Positions 55,443-64,000 of a stretch of DNA of 64,000 bases are shown one piece after another. Location of the stretch: NCBI GenBank assembly GCA_003008705.1, contig PDUO01000061.1, positions 73,640 to 137,639 on the forward strand, given 5' to 3'. Every line of letters starts with the position of its first letter. The stretch's first letter is position 1. The notes beneath the pieces are model-generated. The model was not told where the DNA came from. It was given only the letters and a program-made list of their open reading frames with translations, and ran no database searches. A program made the translations under genes and the position numbers. The stretch is from Pezicula radicicola. Its lineage: Eukaryota; Ascomycota; Leotiomycetes; Helotiales; Dermateaceae.

Positions 55443-56133
55443 CAGGAAGCGATGATAGTTCTCGAGACCATGGTACTTGTCAGAGTCGATTACGATCTTT
55501 GGATGGCCACGGACACATGCGGGTGGTTAAATTTAAAATCAATGCAGGCACTGCGAGGAGCGAGACGTTGGAAACAGGAACAAAGGGTGGCTGCACGGCA
55601 GACAAGGCCCAATAAGATCGCGCTCACAGCAACAAATACCTCACCCAATTTTTCATTCAAAGCGCAGGGATCTTCCCTCTTTGCTGCCCTTATTGGTATC
55701 GCCCGTTTCTGGCGCTGCAGAGTGATGCATGCATTATGCGAGTTTGCAATTGGCTGACGATAATTATTGCAGGGCTGTCGGTGTAACCACACTCCAGGCC
55801 CAGAGGTCCTCGTCCAATACCTCAATAGCAGCCCTATAATTCATTCGTCTCCATCCTCACAGAAATTGCCACATCAGAGGGCCCATACGCATTGGCCCTT
55901 GCTATATGGATTATCTTGCACCTTTGCCGATCCAATGCATCTAACAGCCCCCAATTGGAAGCTGTCAGGCAGTCTGCCACCAAAAATTCCAATCCCAGCT
56001 GATGTGGTGAATAAGCGCACCGCAGTGGCCCAAGGGATTAAAAACCCAATTGACATTCCTACTGCCGACTTGCCCCTCTGAAGTTCTCCCCATTCCTTAC
56101 GCGGTCGTTTGACCCCGAAGCAGCTCACCCAAT
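55443..56133. other. Intergenic between divergent genes
   Basis: Promoters of the membrane protein (minus) and of the hydrolase (plus) must lie here. No other feature seen. Confidence 0.45.
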
Positions 56134-57277
56134 ATGTCTAAACTAGAGGTCATCAAAAGTCCTTCTGATGCTACAGTCGAGTACGCATGCTCCACATCAT
56201 CCTCATCTATATGCCGCACACCTTCGTACTAACGGATTGAACAGTATCGTGTTTGTGCACGGTTGGAAGAATGAGAATTATCAACCGTGGAACTACGGCC
56301 CTAAAGAAAAGTCCATCTTTTGGCCAAGAGCACTTCTTCCTAAGAAAATACCTAAAGCGCGTATCCTGACATTTGGGTATGATGCCAACATTGGTCACTT
56401 CTTGGCCGTCGAGTCCGAGAGCCGCCTAGACTCGGTTTCAGATGATCTATTCCGCATGCTCAAAGTCGAGCGGACTGAGTTAAACACCGTAAGCTATTAG
56501 TACCATACCTACCAATACTGCATGGAGTAGGTTCTGACATACGAATGTCAATGCAGACGGAGCGTCCCATCATTTTCGTTGCTCACAGCATCGGCGGCCT
56601 AGTTTGTGAAAACGTAGGTACAGTATCCTCACTTATGCCGACGTAAATGCTCACAAGAACGCCAGGGCCTAGTGAGAGCACAGGATGGTTCAAACCATGA
56701 GAAAGAGCTTGCCCAGTGTACGCGGGCAATCGCCTTCCTTGGAACGCCATTCCTATGGGGTGAAGAAGGCCAATGGGCTAAGACGGCCGCAAACTTTTGG
56801 AAGCTGTGCAAGGGGGCCGATCAACAGCCCCCAAAGGATTTGATAGAGGAGACGTCAGGGAAGCTAGCGGAGCTCGAGATGAAATTTCGAAAGCTCTGGG
56901 AGTTGCGGTCTGATACAGAAAGACACGAGCCTCGACTCCACTTGGCATCCTTTTGCGAAGGATCCACGACAGAACTACCAGGTGGTGGAAATATCAAGAT
57001 TGTGGATACAGCCGCAGCTACGTTTCCTGGCTGCCCTGATCCTTGGATCATCCCTGCTGATCACCAAGCTATGTGTGGATTCAAAGACAAGGATGATACT
57101 AACTACAAGGAGGTTGCTAAACAGCTGGCAGAATGGGCAGAGGAGAGGAGGAGCACCAGGGGAACCGGATTAAAATCTGACTATCATACGGGCCATATCT
57201 TCGCAGCGGAGAGGGTGATAAGATACTTCTCACTCATTTCCGAAATGCAACCAACGCAGGGGAGTGGCAATAAGTAA
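56134..57277 (+). CDS. Alpha/beta serine hydrolase (DUF676/PGAP1-like)
   Basis: Exons 56134-56180, 56245-56488, 56557-56613 and 56666-57277 join in phase to 319 residues; introns are 64, 68 and 52 bp. The fold is clear: DIVFVHGWKNENYQPW (oxyanion strand), WPRALLPKKIPKARILTFGYDA, the nucleophile elbow FVAHSIGGLV with intact Ser, AIAFLGTPFLWGEE, and the late HQAMCGFKDKDDTNY segment that supplies the catalytic His. In fungi this domain occurs alone or as the N-terminal domain of NLRs; here the protein ends after the hydrolase, so it is the stand-alone form. It likely cleaves an ester or lipid; substrate unknown. It is the intact counterpart of the dead hydrolase domain in the NLR at 15810. Confidence 0.87.
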
Positions 57278-57569
57278 GTGGAGGATGGGGAAGGACGTGC
57301 CTTGATGAACGAAGTTCTCAAAGGTCTATTGCCCCAACCCCCGCTTCACTTTAAGTCAAAAACCAAGAACACGTGCATTTCCCACAGAAGGCGTCCCAAC
57401 GATTATCCGATTAAATTGTGCTATGAACCTTCTTAATACAATCTAATGAACTTCAAAATTCGCTGCTGAGCTTTCGTAAAGGCTATCCTAATGCCTTGAG
57501 GAACGAAAGCTCCTAGAGGACGGGCGACACGAGGGAGGATGAGGGAATTAACTTACCGTTGGACGCTAA
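57278..57569. other. Spacer, no gene seen
   Basis: 3' flank of the hydrolase gene. Confidence 0.4.
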
Positions 57570-57878
57570 ATGAAGGACCTGCTAGCCTTGAAGCAGGATC
57601 AGGCTAGCATCTTCCAGGCCTGGCACTCCGGGAACCTGGGGACGGAGATGACCAACCAGGGGAGGTTGATTATAAGCCTTAACTTGATTGATCATTTTTG
57701 CTACATGCAACAAACGACCCGTCTGAGAGAGGGCGATGCGACGACCGCGGTGAACGATAAAATGAATGGATGGATAAATTTGATTCGTTATTTACTCGCC
57801 ATGACGCTTAATTCGCTAGATTGCTCCTCGAACTTGTGGCTCTCGGTAGTGGCCTTCCTAGAGAAACTCGAAGAATAA
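57570..57878 (+). pseudogene. CorA-like domain fragment
   Basis: From ATG 57570, MKDLLALKQDQASIFQAW and the following TNQGRLIISLNLI match the helix before the first membrane segment of CorA-like domains found at the end of fungal ankyrin/NACHT proteins ('DLLxLKQKQAS...QGR.I..FT..TI'). The membrane helices themselves are not recognisable, and the frame ends after 102 codons. A fragment of a larger gene. Confidence 0.45.
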
Positions 57879-58032
57879 AAGGTTTCAATGGATTAAAAGG
57901 ACATTATCAGCTCTATTTTCAATCTTAAAAAATCATCCTCTCAATTTCATCATGGCTGTCAGTCCCCCTAAAAGAAGAAGGAAGTTTACCCTAATTAATC
58001 ATCCGCAGCCGTAAGAGTGGTCGTTATTTCAC

Positions 58033-58260
58033 TTACAATTCTCTCGATCTCAAGTCTTGACCACAGTCCCACACGGCCAACGAAACGGTATCATGTCGCA
58101 GATGGACCTGTACTGTATAATGAACATAGAGGGAAAGCTTTAAGTATGTACAAGGCGCTGCTAATAATTTACCAATAGAAATAAAGTATATGTGCACAAA
58201 TGCGCCCGCCAGTGACATATCGATCACGAAGCAATCTTACGACAGATACCTGCTGAAGAG
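58033..58260 (-). pseudogene. Possible Rho-type GTPase fragment
   Basis: The minus strand reads VQVHLRHDTVSLAVWDCGQD and LRSREL, which resembles the switch region of Rho proteins ('vdgk.v.LaLWDTAGQEd..rLR') with Thr-Ala lost. No P-loop is found upstream. It could be chance; I give it low weight. Confidence 0.3.
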
Positions 58261-58488
58261 AAGACCTTGACTCCTCCCTCCTCGATATTTCATGCGTGAA
58301 TCCATCCTTTTAAGCGGTCGCCCATCATGTTAAGACATAGGAAGTCATGGAAGGCAAGAAATAGTTGTGGCTCTGCAATAATTGTATACGAAGACTAACA
58401 GAGTCCGTCTAGGTCATCGGATGAGACCTCAGACTTCGAAACGCTAAGCAAGCCAAAGGCTCGTACACGCCAGTCTAGTACTAGATAG

Positions 58489-58830
58489 ATGTGTTCTACT
58501 AAAACATTACAAGCGGCTAAAGAGAGCGATGTCCGCCACCGACAATACTGCACACAAGCCTGCTCGCTAGGGCTTATTCGAAAACGTCCCTTAGACGATG
58601 ATTATCCAAATGTCAACATACATCGTACTTATAGAGCTGGCAATTACTATACTTTGGGCCGGAAGTCCCTTGCGAAACAGATGTTACGTCAACTCGCCCA
58701 AGACCCCTATAGTAGATGCGAACCACTTGGAAAGCAAGGCGCCAGAAGGAGAACCTCACCAAGTATATTCATGGACAAAGCAAAATCCAACATGGGTGTT
58801 GGACTTCTGGGGAAAGAGTTACCCTAAGGC
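58489..58830 (+). pseudogene. Fragment of a fungal protein-kinase-like gene
   Basis: The frame gives QYCTQACSLGLIRKRPLDDD, then YPNVNIHR, AGNYYTLGRKSLAKQMLRQL and CEPLGKQGAR. This is the conserved N-terminal stretch of a common fungal kinase-like family that reads 'YCTQ.CL.GL..G..LD..CPNV..H'. After GAR the conserved 'G.LF.V.L..YGYT.V.KGT' is only traceable in other frames (SKIQHGCWTSGERVTLRLL). Truncated and frameshifted; no catalytic loop remains. Confidence 0.6.
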
Positions 58831-58860
58831 TATTACAGAACTTAGACTTTAGTCTGCAGC

Positions 58861-59581
58861 TGGTCAAGAGAAAATCCGAAGTCTGCAACAGGACTGTGGA
58901 AAGGAAGGGAGCTGTTTTCTTCTGTCTTTTCTTAGGTGGACAGTGGTAGGACATGATTAGCCATTGCATATTGTCTGGAAGAATGAAGCTGGGGATCTGG
59001 TAAGATATCTCTTGTGCCGAGGACCTGTTGCGCAGCGCTTCCTAATTAGGCGCTTTAAAGGAAGGCTTAACGACCTGTTTCTTGACCGGAATCTCGACAC
59101 CTCCCAACCATCTGGCTCACGTGACAATGCGCCACCTTTGCTCATATCAGAAATGGTACTTAAAAATAGGCTCTGAGCACCGGAACATTCGGAAAGTCTA
59201 TTTAGTCTTATATGTGGTGTGGTAACCCCACATCTGAATAACTTCATGAATTACAATAAATACAGACAATTTAGTCAGTTCATCATATTATTCCCGACAG
59301 CTCGGCTGGCTCAGCTTCGGCTCAAGTCTGCTCAGGTCTGCTCACCCACCTCACCAGAAATCGTCAACTTTTATCGAGGAGCCCAAACGGCCGCCTTTTC
59401 CAGCCAGGGGGTCCCAAATCTGTTCCCACTGTACACTCATTCCCAGACAGCTATCCTCCCGGTCTACCTGTTGAAAACTGCATAAGATTTTGCCTACTGT
59501 ATAACTGTTCTACGAATAGTAGAATGTTCGAGGCTAGGACGCCGTGACGTATGATATCATTGGAGTTCGCTAGTCTCGCCT
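58861..59581. other. Intergenic, no convincing gene
   Basis: Only short frames (e.g. 58964-59176, plus) without recognised content. Confidence 0.4.
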
Positions 59582-61009
59582 GTGGGGAACCCAGTACTTC
59601 TTCTATTTGGCTGCTCACTTACGTCGCACTGCAAAGTGAGACCTTCCACAACCAAGTTTCAACCATCTTCGGAGCCACTATGGAAACTGAACGTGATCGC
59701 CTCAATCTTAGCTAGCCTAAGCACCTGTCTTGAAGTAATTAATAAGCAGTCGGAAGCTATTGGAAGCTTGACCGATGCTATACGACAACTTTCAAACACT
59801 ATCGCCGCTCGTGAATCCAATCGATCGATCAAACCCTTACTTTCGAATTCCAAGCTGCAAAAGTGGTGGTACAGGGCCTGGAGTGATAAGTCACGCGGGA
59901 AAATTGACGAGCATGGCAACATCATCTCGGGGAATCCCAAATGGGTTCTTGACTCCGAAACTGATATCGCCTTGCACTTTGCGGAGTTCCATTCGGATGA
60001 TTGGAACAAGAAGGATACAGCCTTGATATCTGCCACCAGTGACCCTATTCGAGCTTTGAGAAAGGCTTTTATGGAGTGGTATCATGGGGACTTCAAAACT
60101 GGGGACTCAAGGAAAATTTTCATATCTATAATCCACAGTTCCGTGTATTACGACGCACAGGAGTTGGTCGAGATGGTACGGAAGCCTCCACTCTGTTATC
60201 GCCTAAGTAAGGAAACATGCGACCGACTAAACTCGCCGAAAAATAAGCACCTCCACGACTCAGAGGCAGTCTTCTTACACACGATACCAAAAGAAGACTT
60301 AGCCATAAAGGTTAGTCTCCAGGATTTATTCGAAAGAGGACTTCAAGATATCCTCCCTGAGCTTTGCAATAAGGACACAACTTATAACAATTTCCTCTCG
60401 CCGAAAGGAATTCGGGCGATGATCGATCTCAATAGCGACTTTGATTTTAGGAAGATCACAGCCCGACTCAAAAAAGTCTACTGCATCCTTACCCAACAGG
60501 GGCCCAAGGAGACAGTAACATCTCTGGCGAATGCCCAGGAGCTTCTCTGTGGGGATCAATATTTACTGCCAGCAGTAATGGAAGAAGGGTGCCAAATACT
60601 GCAGAAAGAAATGGAGATACTGGCAAAACCCCATGTAAGGAAGATAGTTCATCGACAGAAAGTCGGAATCGCAAATGAGGAGTAAGGCGAGACTAGTACT
60701 TGCCTAAATAGCGGAGGTAAACAACAGGTCTCCCATGATCAAGCTGCTCCATCCGTTGGCAACTCTTCCAAGATGTATGTGCTATCCGAGGAGGCAGCTG
60801 TGGGAGTCGAGCAGAAATTTGCAGACAAGGACGACCGTGATGGTATAGTCAAAGAAGAGGAAGGCACTTCTAAGAGAAGGATGACGAAAAGGACCCCGGT
60901 TCCCGGTGTGGATGAGGCCGACTACTCTTCGGCCGGCCCCGTGAATATTGGGATTATTGAGGGAGGGACAGGTGGAGGTTTTACAGATGATATTCCCGAT
61001 CACGTATAG
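59582..61009 (+). pseudogene. Unknown ~475-codon frame with one nonsense codon
   Basis: The frame is open from 59582 to TAA 60683-60685 and then continues in the same phase to 61009. The TAA fits CAA changed by RIP or a single point mutation. Protein text: a leucine/isoleucine-rich helix (ILASLSTCLEVINKQSEAIG), SKLQKWWYRAWSDK, WVLDSETDIALHFAEFHSDD, FISIIHSSVYYDAQELVEMV, a long helical middle, and an acidic/glycine end (NIGIIEGGTGGGFTDDI). No clear ATG lies at the start of the frame, so the first exon is probably upstream behind an intron. I do not recognise the family. Confidence 0.5.
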
Positions 61010-61289
61010 ACGGAGCGAGAAAACAGAAATGCCTAGGTCAGCGCACACACATTAGCAATGCAGAACGGACTCCAGAGTTCTTTAGTATCCATGTCTTTAG
61101 AAAAATGCAAGCCTGACATGTTTTAATTCAGTGCGGAGCGTGCAACACCCCGTCAGCTAATCGTAAATCCTCTTAGTAGAGTGAGCCAATACTATACACT
61201 TTCTTGTTCTCGATGTTACTCTTGTTACCTTAGACACTGTGCCTTTGTTCTTCTAAATTTGTGCATTGACACTCGCTAGATAGGGGGAG
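61010..61289. other. Spacer, no gene seen
   Basis: No feature recognised. Confidence 0.4.
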
Positions 61290-62620
61290 ACAGAAAGGGA
61301 TCCCCTAAAAATAGATATCCTAGAATCATTCTGGGTTCTACAAACGACCCCCTTGGAGCTCACCGCACCAGGAGCCTGCAAGGCGGATTTCCAGGACCTA
61401 TATGGCAAAGTGCGAAGGGGCAAGATCTTTAGCGCTTTCGATGAGGAAGAGCGCGAATGATGTATATGGAGCAGAGTGCTCTCTAGGGAACAAAATCAAG
61501 CTGTTGAGTCGCAGGTAAGAACGTGAACTCTCTCCTTTTATTAACTAAACTTATATCTGGAGACTACAAAAACACTCGCAATAGAGCAAGCACAGTCCGC
61601 AAGAGAAGAATAGGCACGGCTTGCATGGGAGGATCAAGAACCGACTGTATATAAAGAGCAGGGGAATCCTACAAGAGAAGAAGAGGAGAGGCCCATGGAG
61701 AAACGAAATCTTATTAAGCAATGGAAGGAAAGGTAGGGGAAGGAAAAGCCTAGCAAGCAGAAGCAAGAGCAGAGGGATTCTAAAGGAGTGAGTGTACGAA
61801 GAGGTATAAGTATAACAAAAAGGAATAAAAGGCCACTAACTCAGTTCGCATTTCTGACTCTTAGAGACACCGAACTTCAAGAACTCAGACAAGAAAGTCG
61901 ATCACCCTAAACTATAGCAGAGAACGAACATTAAACCACGGCAGACCAAGAAGTCATCGGGAATCCCATTCATAGTACACAGCCTATCACGGATTCTCCA
62001 GCACCTAATAACAGCAACTCAATATCTGCCTCAGGTAAGACACCAGAACATATCACTAACTACGAAGAACAGATTTAAGCTATTAAGCCGTAGTTAAGGA
62101 CTTAAGTTCTCCTCTTTTACTCTTACCAACCCTACATATCTACAAAATACAAGACTATCAAGAGACCAAAACCAAACCCTTAAAAAGTTTAGATAGAATT
62201 TAAGATCCGTGATTATGCCGGTGCTTGGAAACTTATAAACGCTCTTCTAGTCGATCCTTCCAACCCTATCAGAGGTAAAGCGAATACCGATAAATACATA
62301 AGAAAAGCGGGAGCCTCCAGATACACATATTTAACACAACCCTCCATATACTAACACCCCAACCGTGTTTTGCAGATATTACCACAGATGACACAAACAT
62401 TTTACTTTTAATTCCAAAACAAGACATCAATACCAACAATCTTTCATGTTCTCTGTCTAAAAAGCACTCTAATTTACAGACCAATTCAGAAGCGGGCTTA
62501 TCTATTATAGAGTATAATCTAGAGGATAGTTCAGATAGCGAAGAAACTATTTATAAAAGAGTCGCTAGGCACAATTGGACAAAGATTAGTTTAAACTACC
62601 TGGTCTGGTTGGGTAGTAGT
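61290..62620 (+). pseudogene. Long purine-rich worn reading frame
   Basis: Plus-strand text with sparse TAG/TAA stops: AIEQAQSARE, a Lys/Glu-rich coiled coil (MEKRNLIKQWKER), SVRRGISITKRNKRPLTQ, RDTELQELRQESRS, then RDYAGAWKLINALLVDPSNP and, after a frame change near 62360, DITTDDTNILLLIPKQDINT and LEDSSDSEETIYKRVARHNW. It resembles one large protein gene damaged by RIP and indels, possibly part of a transposon. Not recognised. Confidence 0.4.
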
Positions 62621-63079
62621 ATTCTTTGTTTGTTCTGTTATGCAATAAGAAATGGATGTAGAGTGAATGTTAATTTTTTTTTCTTGAGATATATGTTATA
62701 GGTTATATTATGTGGATCAACACTTACTGAACAAAAATTATGTTCTATCTAGCTAGCTGGGAAGCTGGAAAACTGATGCGAAATGAACTTGTAGACTTGC
62801 GAGGTGATAAATAGTTGAGGAAACGTGTTTAAAAGTTAATAATAATAAAGATAGTCCGTCCCGGTCATTCCCGGGGGGTTTATATAATGTTGCTCTTCTT
62901 ACGCAATAATAATCTATTCGACAGTATGGTATAGATCTAATAAAATGGGGTCGCAAAAGTCTTTGTGCACGACCCATATATACTGACGCGACGCGTTTTT
63001 CGTGTTTCTACCCTCTCTACAAAACAATAAAATACCTAGCCCACGCAAATCCTTTGCTAATAGCCTTAATCCCAATCGA
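62621..63079. other. Intergenic, 5' end of the next element
   Basis: No gene. The left end of the Tc1 element should lie here, but its terminal repeat cannot be fixed because the right end is outside the window. Confidence 0.35.
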
Positions 63080-64000
63080 AAGCCAAGAGGTCAATTGTCT
63101 AAAGATGAGAGACTTACTATTATACAAGCTATTTTAGACGGAGAGAAAATAGGTGTTTTGGTACGTCGATTTCACTGCCATAGAAATATAATTCGAAATA
63201 TATTCAAGTGATATCAAGAAACGAATAGCCTACGAAATAGACCTCAATCTGGCTAACCTCCTATATTAAATCGACGAGAAAGAAGAGCTCTTTTTAGACT
63301 AGTTCGAAGGGAACCAACCCTCCCGTGGGCTAGTTTTATAGACTAGTGTTAAACTTATATAGGTAAAAAGGTATCAAAAGACACCCTTCGGCGTATTCTA
63401 CGCTCTATAAAGTTTAGGCATTGGAAATCTTTGAAGAGGATCTTCTTAGATAGAAGAGCTATACTACAGAGAACTCGATATTATCGGGAATAGTAAGGGA
63501 GGGAAGTAGAATTGACTCAAGTATATACATCTAATATAGCCTATCTTCTACTATATTAACCTACCTATAGGGCTTCTTTTCAGATGAGTGTTCAGTAGCC
63601 TCAGATACCTCGAACCCTACTGGCTGGGTATAGCGATTCTCCAACGAACGATACGAGTAACGAATGGTTAATATTACGAATCATGGGAAGCCAGACATTA
63701 CTATAATGGTGTAGGGAGTAATATGGCTTAGTGGGAGGTTAGAACTAGTCATTATGACAAGGGATATAGACTCTAAGGGTAAGGGATACACTACCTGGAG
63801 CTACCTACAGGCTCTTGAAGAGGCTCTTCTTCCTGTATATAAGCTAGGTCGATTTTATCAACAAGATAATACGAAAATATATACATCAGGGAAGGTATAG
63901 AAATAGTTCGAGGAGCATAGAATCTGGGTTATTTACTGGCCTACGCATAGCCCAGATATGAACCCAATTGAATATATCTAGCGGGCAATGAAGTCTATTT
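63080..64000 (+). pseudogene. RIP-degraded Tc1/mariner transposase, cut by window end
   Basis: The N-terminal helix-turn-helix is KDERLTIIQAILDGEKIGVL, followed by a stop. The catalytic text is FFSDECSVASDTSNPTGW (first Asp), YQQDNTKIYTSGKV (second Asp) and THSPDMNPIEYI (Glu), with 34 positions between the second Asp and the Glu. At least six stops lie where Trp (TGG) or Gln is expected. The gene runs past 64000. Confidence 0.8.

Noticed and set aside
61551..61766. Minus-strand Leu/Phe-rich, membrane-like frame
   Set aside because: It is the complement of the purine-rich stretch, so hydrophobic by composition only.
1..64000. CRISPR arrays, bacterial operons or rRNA
   Set aside because: No regularly spaced repeats or rRNA text; gene structure is eukaryotic throughout.

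Overview
This looks like a piece of nuclear chromosome from a filamentous ascomycete (Pezizomycotina). Genes are split by 50-125 bp GT-AG introns with CTAAC/CTRAY branch sites. The proteins are of fungal type: NACHT/NB-ARC NLRs, a HeLo domain, a fungal rhodopsin-like membrane protein and a subtilisin of fungal NLR-associated type. Many dead genes and transposons carry stop codons explained by C-to-T or G-to-A changes (CAA/CAG/CGA to TAA/TAG/TGA, TGG to TAG), the footprint of repeat-induced point mutation (RIP). AT-rich, RIP-like blocks alternate with normal gene islands.

Layout. 0-9 kb: an AT-rich edge, a pogo-type transposase fossil, a broken MYND finger gene, an intact GNAT acetyltransferase, a RIP-degraded unknown gene, an intact four-exon glutathione S-transferase, then fused remnants of an S41 peptidase and a PNP-NB-ARC receptor. 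9-24 kb is the main live island. A tail-anchored protein (9273-10499) is divergently paired with an ankyrin-subtilisin gene (10940-14472), which has one in-frame TGA just after the catalytic serine. Next comes a very large NLR (15810-23747): degenerate alpha/beta hydrolase, NACHT, many ankyrin repeats and a ZZ zinc finger. A 1.3 kb Tc1/mariner element sits exactly inside its last intron.

24-43 kb is mostly a graveyard: ankyrin, MFS, HeLo, kinase N-lobe, GRF-finger and patatin fragments, several TIR elements and RIP-worn reading frames. Within it lies a GC-rich Asp-box (sialidase-like) gene with one frameshift (31398-32688). 43-57 kb has an intact unknown gene (43940-44882), a pectin methylesterase pseudogene with an inserted element, a rhodopsin-like membrane gene, a MITE, a 401-residue membrane protein and an intact serine-hydrolase gene (56134-57277). 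57-64 kb holds CorA-like, Rho-like and kinase-like fragments, a ~475-codon frame with one nonsense codon, a long worn reading frame and the start of a RIP-degraded Tc1 element that runs off the window.

Taken together, the window is an accessory compartment rich in parts of fungal self/non-self recognition and cell-death machinery (NLRs, HeLo, patatin, subtilisin, alpha/beta hydrolases), turned over by DNA transposons and RIP. The most interesting unit is the divergent protease/tail-anchored-protein pair next to the large NLR. Its logic resembles the known fungal HET-Q1/HET-Q2 (gasdermin/subtilisin) pair, but the partner is not recognisably a gasdermin. Function here is inference only.
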